A DNA stretch of 64,000 bases, taken from Icerya purchasi (lineage: Eukaryota > Arthropoda > Insecta > Hemiptera > Monophlebidae). Position 1 is the first letter of the stretch, and each line of letters opens with the position of its first letter. This document shows positions 55,900 to 64,000 of the stretch, one piece after another. The position numbers and the translations under genes were made by a program. The notes under the pieces were generated by a model. It saw nothing but the letters and a program-made list of their open reading frames with translations, was not told the origin of the DNA and made no database searches. The DNA is taken from contig CM077116.1 in assembly GCA_039619475.1 (NCBI GenBank), forward strand, positions 377,630,188 to 377,694,187, read 5' to 3'.

Positions 55900-56925
55900 C
55901 CATAAGTAAATATAAAAAGATTAACAATATTTTTGAATTCCAAAATTTTGTTACATCACCTTCAATTCATCCATTGGTATCCTATTTTCTATGCAATGTT
56001 TCTGTGTAACTATGTGTTTATATAAAATAAATTTACTCTTAAACGTCCCGAAACATACTGCGCAAGTACAGAAATTTTCCATTTTTCAGAATTTTTATTT
56101 AAGCAAAACAACAATACACAATAACATTTTTCGGCGCCAATTTATAACTACTGTTGGTATATTAAATTTTACTCAATCTTTTTTACTTTTTTCATGTGCG
56201 GGGAACTGTATTTTTAGGTTTAAAATACTTTGAGCAATTAAATCGAAAAACAAATTATTTTTGAACATAATGAACAAATAAAAAAAATCAAAGATTATAC
56301 TTCGTCAAACAATAGTTTTAACAACAGATTTTCTGTTGGAAATTACTCTGTATTTCAATGTGTAGGCATTTTTATTTTAAACAGTATTACAAATGTAGGA
56401 TTCATGTATAATATTTTCAGATTTCTTTTCATAATATAATTTTTTATCTTCATAATAAAGAAATCATTAATTGCCGACTGATGGCGTTGTAATCACTCAG
56501 TGAAAAATTTTCCGTTCGATTACCACTGCGCTGCAAACTTATACTCAAAATCGGGTTACATTCGTTTAAGCTAAATGTTTATATCCATTTTCTGTATTGT
56601 CACTTTATTAAAAATTTATCAAAACATCTATTACAGTTAATTTAACTTTATTTATTAATGCCATAATTATGGAGTACGTAACTTCGAAACATGTCAGCTT
56701 TATTTTAATATTTTTAAACTATAATTTTTCTGTAATACATGTTTTGATAAATTTTTAATAAAAGAAACTATACCAAGTTCTTATCAAAATAGATGTTAAT
56801 TCGCAAAGCCGAAATTTATTCAAATTAATGTAGTAACAACAGTTTACAACAATTTTTTGCAATTTATTATACAAACTTTTAAATCAGTACTAACCTATAT
56901 CAACATAAAACTGTAGTTCACGTAC
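55900..56925. other. Intergenic, AT-rich
   Basis: Contains an imperfect inverted pair: AAAATTTATCAAAACAT at about 56610-56626 and ATGTTTTGATAAATTTTTAAT at about 56738-56758. This could be a short degraded MITE of about 150 bases. The frame at 55991-56233 is not convincing. Confidence 0.4.
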
Positions 56926-57216
56926 TAATTGAACAAAAAACGCATAGAAACTAAACCTTCCCGAAAAATAATCATCAGTAATAATAATAATGGTAATAAA
57001 AGTGATGATGTTAACTTTACTGTTGATACATCTAAAATTATAAATAAATATAACCTACTCGTATTTAATAATAATAATGATTTTAAACATTTTAAAACTT
57101 TCGTTGAAAAATTAAATATTAATAATCATGAACAGTTTTGTTTGCCTATTTATGCGCTCAAAGTTGCTGAAATTTTGAGAAAGTCTAACTTATGCAAAGA
57201 GGTGTTAATAAAATGA
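56926..57216 (+). CDS. Hypothetical open frame, Asn-rich
   Basis: Stop-to-stop frame of 96 codons without an early ATG. It has three Asn runs and then a normal-looking helical end (FCLPIYALKVAEILRKSNLC). It might be an exon or a fragment of a decayed element; no family was recognised. Confidence 0.22.
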
Positions 57217-57479
57217 AAAAGGTTGGTCCTTATAAACGATTTTGCTTCTGTTTTTTCGGCAAATAATTTAATTGAAAATAACTGTTGTTTGTCCTGCGGT
57301 TATAATGTTTTTTGTTTTTTTTTTTTTGTTTTTTTTTATTTATTATATTTACAAGTCGCTTTTGGACTACAAGGTCATTAGCGACTACGGTTTTACAGAT
57401 AATTATAACATTTTATATTGAATATTTGAAAATGCGCGAAACAAAAAATAATCAAAAAATTAGCTGAAGGCTGGGGAAG

Positions 57480-60400
57480 TTAGATCAGTTGGAATACAGA
57501 GATGTCTTTGAGGAAGGCTACGATTTTTTTACACTTCTCGGCGTCCGAAAACATCTCTGGAAGGCCGTTGGTAATACCCGCTTGTTGTCTGGCCTGCTGA
57601 TAGTGATTACATTCGATCAAAAGATGCCTCACCGATATAGGCATGTTGCAGCGTTGACACAGGTTGGGCGGTTTTTTAGATATGAGGAACGAATGAGTCA
57701 AGTTTGTGTGTCCAATGCGGATACGAGTTAGGACAAACTGCTCGTGTCTACTGAGAGTTGGCATGTTTTCGTAGGTATATTTTCTAAACTCGTGGAGTTT
57801 GCTCGGCGTTTGGAGCCAAAGGGTGTTCCAGTAGTTTTTGACTGTGTTGCTTATCACCATTTTAGCTTCATGAGGTGTCATAAGTAATTCAGGCGGGCAA
57901 TCTTGTGTCGTCGCGGTTCTTGCAGCTTGGTCCGCCAATTCATTTCCTTGGATTCCTGTATGCGCCGGTGTTCACACAAGGCTGACCTGTATATGCTTTG
58001 ATTGGAGCGGGTCCAATTTTAGGTGGATGCGTTGTATGATAGGGTTTTCGGTAAACTGATTTTGGATGGCTCTTAAGCAGGACAACGAGTCAGTAAATAT
58101 GGTACAGTTTGTTGCGTCTTGGCGCAGTAGGATTAGTTCTAGAGTATGGAGAATCGCCTTAGCCTCACAGGTGAAGATTGAATTATTGTCGTGCGTTCGT
58201 TGTGCTGCTAAGGTGATAGAGTCAGAGACTATAGCGTAACCTGTTTTGCCGTTGAGAATTGAACCGTCTGTATAGTATTCCGTGCATGGCTGAAATTTTT
58301 CGCGTATTTCAAGGAAAAGTAATCTAAACGTCTCTGAGCTTGTGATTACTTTCTCGTGCTCACTTAGATCAACATTTATTGTCAGATTGGGTTGACACCA
58401 CGGGGGTAGGAACCCTAGCGATCGTTCATAAACCGTTGGTAGTATTATTTCGAGTTCTTCTGTGTATCTGGCTATCCGCGATCTGAGTGGTTCTGCTGCC
58501 GAATAGTCGGGGTCGATATTGTGCACAGGGACCTTGAAGATACTGTCATAAGCTGGATTGTCCGGTGTCGAGGAGATTGTCACCGCATATTTTAAGCAGA
58601 GCTCTTTTCTTCTGATAACCAGTGGCAGTTCGTTGGCTTCTGCGAGCAAACTATTGACTGGACTCGTTCTGAACGCTCCTAAGCAGATACGGCATGCGGA
58701 ATTGACAACTCCAAGAGTGATTTCTTGGCTGCATCATATATAATGGCACCGTAATCGAGTACGGATCGGATAAGACTGCGGTAGACTTTTAATAGCGCTT
58801 TCGTGCTACTTCCCCACTGTTTGTTGGCGAGAATTTTGAGTATACGCAATCGGTCAAGGCAATTCTTCTTTAATGCTTTGATGTGAGTTTTCCACAAGAG
58901 CTTTCGGTCGATCTCGAGGCCCAGGATTTTTATTGAGTCCTTTTTTTTTAAGACTTGGTAATTTAGATACAGTTGGCAGTTCCTCGCTTCGGCTTGTTTC
59001 TGGCTGCCTATTATTATGTACTCCGACTTGGTGGCCGAGAACTTTAGACCGCATTTGGCGGCCCATGTTTGGAGGTCTACAAGAGCTTTTTGAACGATGT
59101 GGAAGGTGAATTCAATATTTTTCCCCCAGCATGATATCGTGAGGTCGTCAACGAAGAGTCGTCCCCGCAACGGAGATCTTAAGATTCTAAGCGCATGATT
59201 AATTGTCACGATGAACAGGACGACACTTAGCACAGATCCCTGGGGAAGCCCATTGATGAAGACCAATTTGGACAGGATTCCCTGGATCCGGACTCTCATG
59301 CATCGGCGATTGAGGAAGTTGTTCATAAAGGCGATGATGTTACCAGTAAAATTCAGTGACCGCATAATACTGATTACTTCAGGAATCGAGGTTGTTTCGT
59401 AGGCCTTTTCGATATCCAACGATACCAATAGGAGGTGCGCTTGGTCCGCCAAGGCGTCGCACATATCAGCTTCGATGCTTGCTAGGTAGTCAGTCGTTGA
59501 TCTAAAGTTGCGGGAACCAAACTGATGTGGTGCAAGCAGTTCATCTTTTTCCAGGCGCCATCTTAGACGACGACATACCATATTTTCCCAAACTTTACAG
59601 AGATTGCATGTAAGTGAAATCAGTCTGTAGTTGGAGGTATGGGAGCGATCTTTGCTCGGTTTGTGTATTGGTATAATAGTTGCTTCCTTCCATTGATCGG
59701 GGAAAGTCTGCGTAAACCAGAGGTAATTAAAAACTGCCAAAAGGTATTCCAGGTAGTCGTGGGGAAGATTCTTGATCATCGCGTTCGGGATGCCATCCGG
59801 TCCAGGGCTGGAATTTCGGGTCTTCGCGATGGCGTGTAACAGTTCGGCAAGAGAGAACGGATTATTGATAGGATCCGGCTCAGGAGGTGCGTGCTGATGT
59901 TGATGAGCTGTACTTATTATGTCATCGCTTAAGTTTTGGTTAGGGCTACTTGCATTTGCGGCAAATGTGTCTGCAAAGATATCGGCTACAACTTGGGTAT
60001 TATCAATAAGATTACCAGCATGATCAGAAATGGTAGGTGAATGGAGAGGCGGCCGTTTCCCAGATATGGATCTGATTTTATTCCAAACGACGGCAGCTGG
60101 TGTTCTATCGTCGATTGATGAAGTGAAGTTGTTCCAGCAGACTTTTTTGCTTTGTTTCACGGTACGGCGGGCTAAGGCTCTGTTTTTTTTAAAATCAATC
60201 ATATTCTCCTCAGTGGGATTTTTCTTATACTTGCGGAAGGCTTTTTTGGAGTTCTTTATAGCTGCGTTGCAGTCGGGAGTCTACCATGGCACAGATTTAC
60301 GTAGCACTGCTCCAGTAGATTTGGGTATTGAGTCGTTGGCCGCAGCAGTAATAACGCCGGTCAGTGATTCGATGATATCATTCGCCGTCATATTCCCTGG

Positions 60401-61165
60401 AGACGGGAGGGAAGGGAGAAGTTGTTTATGCTTTGCGAGGGAATCTTGATACTTTTTCCAGTAAGCCTTGTTCAAAATCCATTTTTGCGGGTAATTTGGC
60501 ATGTCGCTAGTGGTTATGCGGGCGTTGATGAGAATCGGATAGTGGTCACTACTAGAATTGTCGTCTGCCACAGTCCACTCGAGGTCATCTGCAATGGTGG
60601 CTGATGCAAACGTAAGGTCTATTGCGCTCTGGTGTCCTGTTTTGACATCGAAATGGGTACTTGAGCCATTATTGAGAAGAATGGTTTGGTCGAGCCTGTT
60701 ATACAGAGCTTCTACCGTTTTTCCACGATTATCCGTCGTCTCAGATCCCCATAGGGTGTTGTGGGCATTAAAATCGCCATATAGGATAAATGGTGATGGT
60801 AGCTGGTTGATAACATTCTCGAGCTCTCTCTCATCGAGTGTTAAACTGTTTGGGAGGTATATACTACATATTGTTACTGGCTGGGCTGATCGGACTGTGA
60901 GCGCTGTAGCTTCTAAGTGAGTATTGAGATGCACCTCTTCAGTAGTTCATTTGTCCTTGACGAAAACTGCGACTCCACCACTGGCTCTGAGTGCATTTCG
61001 CCTATTTTTGAAAACTGCATGGTATCCTCTGATTGTTGCACAAAAATTTTTGGTAAAGTTTGTTTCCTGGAGACAGATGCAATCAACATTGGTTCTATTG
61101 ATACAAAGCTCTAGAAGTTCTTTTTTTCCAAAAAAGCCGTTGATATTCCACTGTAATATCTGCAT
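57480..61165 (-). pseudogene. I-like ORF2: endonuclease, RT, RNase H, with stops
   Basis: Begins MQILQWNINGFFGKKELLEL at 61165, 35 bases after ORF1. Endonuclease motifs are LQETNF, YGDFNAHNTLWGS, IDLTFAS and SSDHYPIL. An in-frame TGA lies at 60947-60949 and an in-frame TAG at 60281-60283. RT (60202-58679) has PGPDGIPNAMIKNLP, LLVSLDIEKAYETTSI, GLPQGSVLSVVLF and catalytic FVDDLTISC. A one-base frameshift near 58685 leads to LGAFRTSPVNSLLAEANELP. RNase H (about 58350-57900) has YYTDGSILNGKTGYAI, EAKAILHTLEL and FTDSLSCLRAI; a TGA at 57972-57974 replaces the Trp before TPAHTGIQGNELADQA. The end has CQRCNMPISVRHLLIECNHY. It is not translatable as one protein. Confidence 0.88.
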
Positions 61166-61200
61166 TTCCTGGAATAATCAATCGGCTTGCAGTCAAATAC

Positions 61201-62451
61201 TTAGTACTCGAGCAGGTGTGTGGAACTCCCCGTATCTTCCAGCTCCACTAGATTCTCCGTAGATGTTGCTGAGCTGAGGGACGTCCTGTCGTCCAGGGCG
61301 CCTCCTTCGATTCTATTCGCTAAGCGGGTAAAACGGTACTTAAGCTTTTGGTCATCCAGAAGGTTGTACAGCTTTCTGAGCATTACAACTGTGCCAGCTG
61401 GGTCAAGTTCGTACTTAGCAAGGGCATCTTCTATTGTTGGGATTGAAGGTGCTTCCTCCAGGAAGCTGGAAAGTTGTGGAAATGTGCACGGGAACTCGGA
61501 GGGCGTGTTATTCATTGCCTGTTCTATCACAGCAGGAAGTTCTGGTTTCTCGCCATTAGATTTAGTTTTTTTTTTCTTTCTTTTGCATTCTGCATTAGAT
61601 GGCTTTGCAAAAAGTTGTTGTTGAGTTGGTAGAGAAGCTTGCGATGAATCATCGGACCTTGACCGCTTAGCGGACAGATTGTGCGCTCCGTGTGTTGGTT
61701 GGGTTTCGTTTTTCTTGTTTATATCATTGTTGGGTCGTCCTGGCGGTAGTGGAGGAAAGGAAGGTTTCGTGACCGGCTGCATTTCAGGATGTACGAAAGC
61801 GTCTGGGTTTTCCTTGAGGGGCTCATCACCTGCAAACTGTTGTGAGCTCGCGTTTTGTGGGCAAGCCTTCGCTAAATGCCCTTTTCTACAGTTGAAGCAA
61901 AGCATTGAGTCGAGGGATGGATAAATAAAGTAAGAGGTATCTTCGTGGTCGATTTTCCATAGGGTAGGTATGTTGCCGACATCTTCGGGCTTGATGAACA
62001 CCTGTCGTCTGAAGCTCAAGATTTGCTGATACCCAGGAATGTTTAATCCAGCACGTAATGTCGAAATACTTGAGACCGGAATTATTTTAGATTCTTTTAA
62101 CTTAGCTAGAATGACGTCGTTGGGGATTATAGGTGGAACGTTTGAGAGGATAAGCTTCTTGTTCCGGGAAATGAGTGGTCGAACAATAACTTCGGTGTCT
62201 CTCAACTTTACAGTTTTGGGGACATCAACGAGAGTGTCTGCAATTTCTTTTGTTGCAACGTATATACATACTCGGTTGTTTGCAATTCGGGACAGGTGTC
62301 GAATATTTTCTGGTTTGATTTTACTTCCAATAGCGATAGCATATTCATGGATTTGGATGCCGTCGACGGCGTCGAGGATGACTGCTTGGTCTTTTCTGGG
62401 AACAAATTCGGTCTGGAGAACGTTGGTGTAAGTTTTGGTTTGCGGGGCCAT
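61201..62451 (-). CDS. I-like ORF1 (gag-like, CCHC knuckle)
   Basis: Intact frame. The open frame begins at 62547, but the ATG at 62451 (MAPQTKTYTNVLQTEF) is the likelier start, giving about 416 residues. The central segment RPLISRNKKLILSNVPPIIP resembles the RNA-recognition-like region of such gags. A single knuckle, CFNCRKGHLAKAC, follows; then a Pro-rich stretch (FPPLPPGRP), a Lys-rich nuclear-signal-like patch (CKRKKKKTKS) and an acidic C-terminus. It packages the element RNA. It survives without stops although ORF2 is dead. Confidence 0.82.
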   Translation of the reverse strand: MAPQTKTYTNVLQTEFVPRKDQAVILDAVDGIQIHEYAIAIGSKIKPENIRHLSRIANNRVCIYVATKEIADTLVDVPKTVKLRDTEVIVRPLISRNKKLILSNVPPIIPNDVILAKLKESKIIPVSSISTLRAGLNIPGYQQILSFRRQVFIKPEDVGNIPTLWKIDHEDTSYFIYPSLDSMLCFNCRKGHLAKACPQNASSQQFAGDEPLKENPDAFVHPEMQPVTKPSFPPLPPGRPNNDINKKNETQPTHGAHNLSAKRSRSDDSSQASLPTQQQLFAKPSNAECKRKKKKTKSNGEKPELPAVIEQAMNNTPSEFPCTFPQLSSFLEEAPSIPTIEDALAKYELDPAGTVVMLRKLYNLLDDQKLKYRFTRLANRIEGGALDDRTSLSSATSTENLVELEDTGSSTHLLEY

Positions 62452-62552
62452 GCTGGCCGCAAATCTCTTACAGAAATTTACCGCGGGGTAAAAATGTTGG
62501 TAGCGGGGCGCACACAGATACACGGAAAACTGAGAGTCTAAGCACACACAGA

Positions 62553-62724
62553 TTTAATCACTAACGCAGGCGATAAGATAAAGTAACAATGCACGACACA
62601 CGACCGCACTAGTTCATGATAAAAAAGGAAAAAAAAAACCAAAAAAAAAAAACTGGTTTAATCGATAACGCATTCGATAAAATGAGAAAAACACAAAATT
62701 GAACGTGGAAACACACGACCGCAC
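62553..62724 (-). repeat. Two diverged copies of the I-like 5' end
   Basis: 62553-62610 and 62658-62724 share AATCNNTAACGCANNCGATA at one end and ACACGACCGCACT at the other, separated by an A-rich stretch of about 40 bases. Either the promoter region is tandemly duplicated or an older 5' end lies beside the newer one. Confidence 0.5.
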
Positions 62725-62752
62725 TGTAACCATGTACAAAACGATATATTTC

Positions 62753-62767
62753 AATATATTTCATTTC
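62753..62767. repeat. Target duplication, left copy (15 bp)
   Basis: AATATATTTCATTTC, repeated at 63452-63466. Confidence 0.85.
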
Positions 62768-63451
62768 ATTTATAATCTTTCTTTCCATCACTCTGTAAAC
62801 ATTGACTTACTGTGGGTTCCTGGTCACAGAGGCATCGAGGGTAATGAAATGGCGGATGCTTTGGCTCAGGTTGCTGTTCGTTCTCGCTTCTATTTTAAAA
62901 AAATCCCGGCTGTTAATCTATTACCCCTAATTAAGAAGCTTCACTTCAGATTTTGGTCGGATGTGTACCCTTCTTCTTTTTCCAACAATCGTTCCTTCTA
63001 CCTTTCAATCCAACCTACACTTCCTTCTCATCCATGGTCCTCGGAGTTTCCCTCTCGTCCACGATTTATAATTTCCTCTATTGTCCGCCTGCGCTTTAAT
63101 CACACGCTGCTGCCCTCTTCACGCTATCGTTTCTCTTTGCTTCCCTCTCCTCATTGTCCGTTGCATCCAGATGAAGCAGTTGTCTGTGATGCTGATCACA
63201 TTTTCTTCGAGTGCTCTGCTCTTTCTGCGGAGCGTTCTCTTTTCTATCTTCACCTTATAAAGCTGGGGCTTCCCACTCCTTACTGTGCGTCTTACATCTT
63301 GTCTCTTCCTTCCCAGTCTGTTGTTCTTGTCCTTGGTTCCTTTATTTCAGCTGTCTCCAATCGAATTAGGTTCTAGTTAGTTGTCTCTTCTTCCCATTGT
63401 GTCTGGGCAATGGTCCACAGTTGATGCGCCAAAAAAAAAAAAAAAAAAAAA
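62768..63451 (+). mobile_element. 5'-truncated family A insertion with intact reading frame
   Basis: A 684-base plus-strand insertion carrying the last part of ORF2 without a break. It has NIDLLWVPGHRGIEGNEMAD (end of RNase H), the C-terminal region FIISSIVRLRFNHTLLPSSR, then SPHCPLHPDEAVVCDADHIF and KLGLPTPYCASYILSLPSQS, with the stop at 63374-63376. The 3' UTR is short (about 50 bases) and the poly(A) about 23. A 15-bp duplication flanks it. It is a young, dead-on-arrival copy and much less decayed than the others in this window. Confidence 0.9.
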
Positions 63452-63466
63452 AATATATTTCATTTC
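63452..63466. repeat. Target duplication, right copy (15 bp)
   Basis: AATATATTTCATTTC, as at 62753-62767; the first two A overlap the poly(A) tail. Confidence 0.85.
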
Positions 63467-63600
63467 CCGATCGGTGCTTATCAAGGGCGCTGATATTGAA
63501 TATAACGAATAACAATTGTTCGAAATGATCGATATATCTAAGAGTAAGAGGCAACATAAAATCGACGAACCAACAGATTCTCGAAAATAGAGAAAACTTT

Positions 63601-64000
63601 CAGCAGGCTTCGTTTGAACTTTCTAAAACATACTACGAGAAGGATTTATTTTCAAACGAAATTTACGACAAATTCGCGTTATTAACCAACGATGACAATT
63701 TCCCATCTCTCTTCCAGCTAATGAAGCTGATAGAGACATACAGAACAATATCTACGTTTAAATCTCGATCCATTCTTCGGAAAACCGGATTTTATGATGA
63801 AAATCAATCAGTATCCAAAAATGATCCTGCTCTTAAACGGGTTATTTTTTTTCTCTCTCCGGATGAAGATAGGAAATGCACAGAACGAAAGCGTAAAATA
63901 AAAAAAATAATTATTAAATTGCAGCAGGTAAATAGCGCAGGTTCTGTTTCCATTAGTACATCAGTCGAGGGTAAAGCAACAGAGGATGCAGCATTTAAGA
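63601..64000 (+). CDS. Probable exon of an unknown gene, runs off the window
   Basis: An uninterrupted frame of at least 133 codons with good composition continues past the end. The frame opens at 63529 without an ATG. A plausible acceptor AACTTTCAG|CAG lies at about 63592-63603, so the start is set there. Contents: ELSKTYYEKDLFSNEIYDKF, FPSLFQLMKLIETYRTISTF, FLSPDEDRKCTERKRKIKKI, then a Ser-rich end. It is charged and helical with a basic patch. A short ATG frame (63525-63590, MIDISKSKRQHKIDEP) just upstream is in another frame and could be a separate 5' exon or a frameshifted start. No family recognised. Confidence 0.45.

Larger units (their letters stand above)
57305..62620 (-). mobile_element. 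Near full-length I-like non-LTR retrotransposon, inactivated
   Basis: Minus strand, 5.3 kb. ORF1 has one zinc knuckle, ORF2 has endonuclease, RT, RNase H and a C-terminal Cys-His region, and the 3' end is A-rich (T-rich at 57305-57338). Domain order and RNase H place it near the I clade. ORF2 is broken by three in-frame stops and one frameshift, while ORF1 is intact. Confidence 0.85.

Noticed and set aside
55219..55907. 8-bp duplication of the hAT-like MITE
   Set aside because: TCTACAAG and CCATAAGT do not match convincingly.
1..64000. CRISPR arrays, rRNA genes, canonical tRNA genes, bacterial operons
   Set aside because: No spaced direct repeats of CRISPR type, no rRNA-like segments and no complete cloverleaf were seen; the gene structures are eukaryotic.

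Overview
This window is eukaryotic and almost certainly from an insect. It is AT-rich and has spliced genes, a TATA promoter, many non-LTR retrotransposons with poly(A) tails, an intact Gypsy-type LTR element, a mariner relic, a tRNA-derived SINE and many TA/CA microsatellites. The mix of RNase H-bearing non-LTR families and the SINE is what I would expect of an ant or another hymenopteran, but that is inference. Host genes are few: two exons of a KIF26-like (unconventional kinesin) gene on the minus strand at 1.6-3.3 kb, a two-exon gene for a secreted repeat protein on the plus strand (33.3-40.5 kb), and a probable exon running off the right edge (63.6-64.0 kb).

Layout. 1-6.08 kb: KIF26-like exons with a palindromic MITE in the intron, a Jockey-type reverse transcriptase relic, and intergenic DNA. 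6.088-28.694 kb: the most striking object, a 22.6-kb element with near-identical 8.48-kb inverted arms, AG...CT termini and a perfect 6-bp target duplication (ACGGGG). Each arm carries an identical 334-codon gene of unknown function (a degenerate DnaQ-like exonuclease fold is possible), a divergent 68-codon frame, a field of degenerate ~200-bp subterminal repeats, a G-rich cluster near the tip, and two decayed coding regions. A complete two-ORF Jockey-clade retrotransposon (15.46-20.22 kb) sits at the centre.

28.7-41.0 kb: mariner relic, RNase H fragment of a non-LTR element, then the secreted-protein gene. Its 6.3-kb intron holds a SINE with a perfect 12-bp duplication and two 5'-truncated retrotransposon copies. 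41.039-52.059 kb: a complete Gypsy-type LTR retrotransposon on the minus strand, with two 958-bp LTRs, ATAT target duplication, gag and pol (protease, RT, RNase H, DD35E integrase). Gag ends in an SGNH-hydrolase-like domain where a zinc knuckle would be expected. 52.3-54.8 kb: a decayed RNase H-bearing non-LTR element ('family A') with a long 3' UTR; further family A fragments lie at 5.5, 35.5, 36.2, 40.8 and 62.8 kb. 55.2-55.9 kb: hAT-like MITE. 57.3-62.6 kb: a nearly full-length but stop-riddled I-like non-LTR element on the minus strand. 62.77-63.45 kb: a family A insertion with a 15-bp target duplication.

The window is therefore mainly a nest of mobile elements around a few host exons. 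The best candidate for something undescribed is the giant-arm element, followed by the Gypsy Gag with an esterase-like domain. No CRISPR arrays, rRNA genes or canonical tRNA genes were seen.
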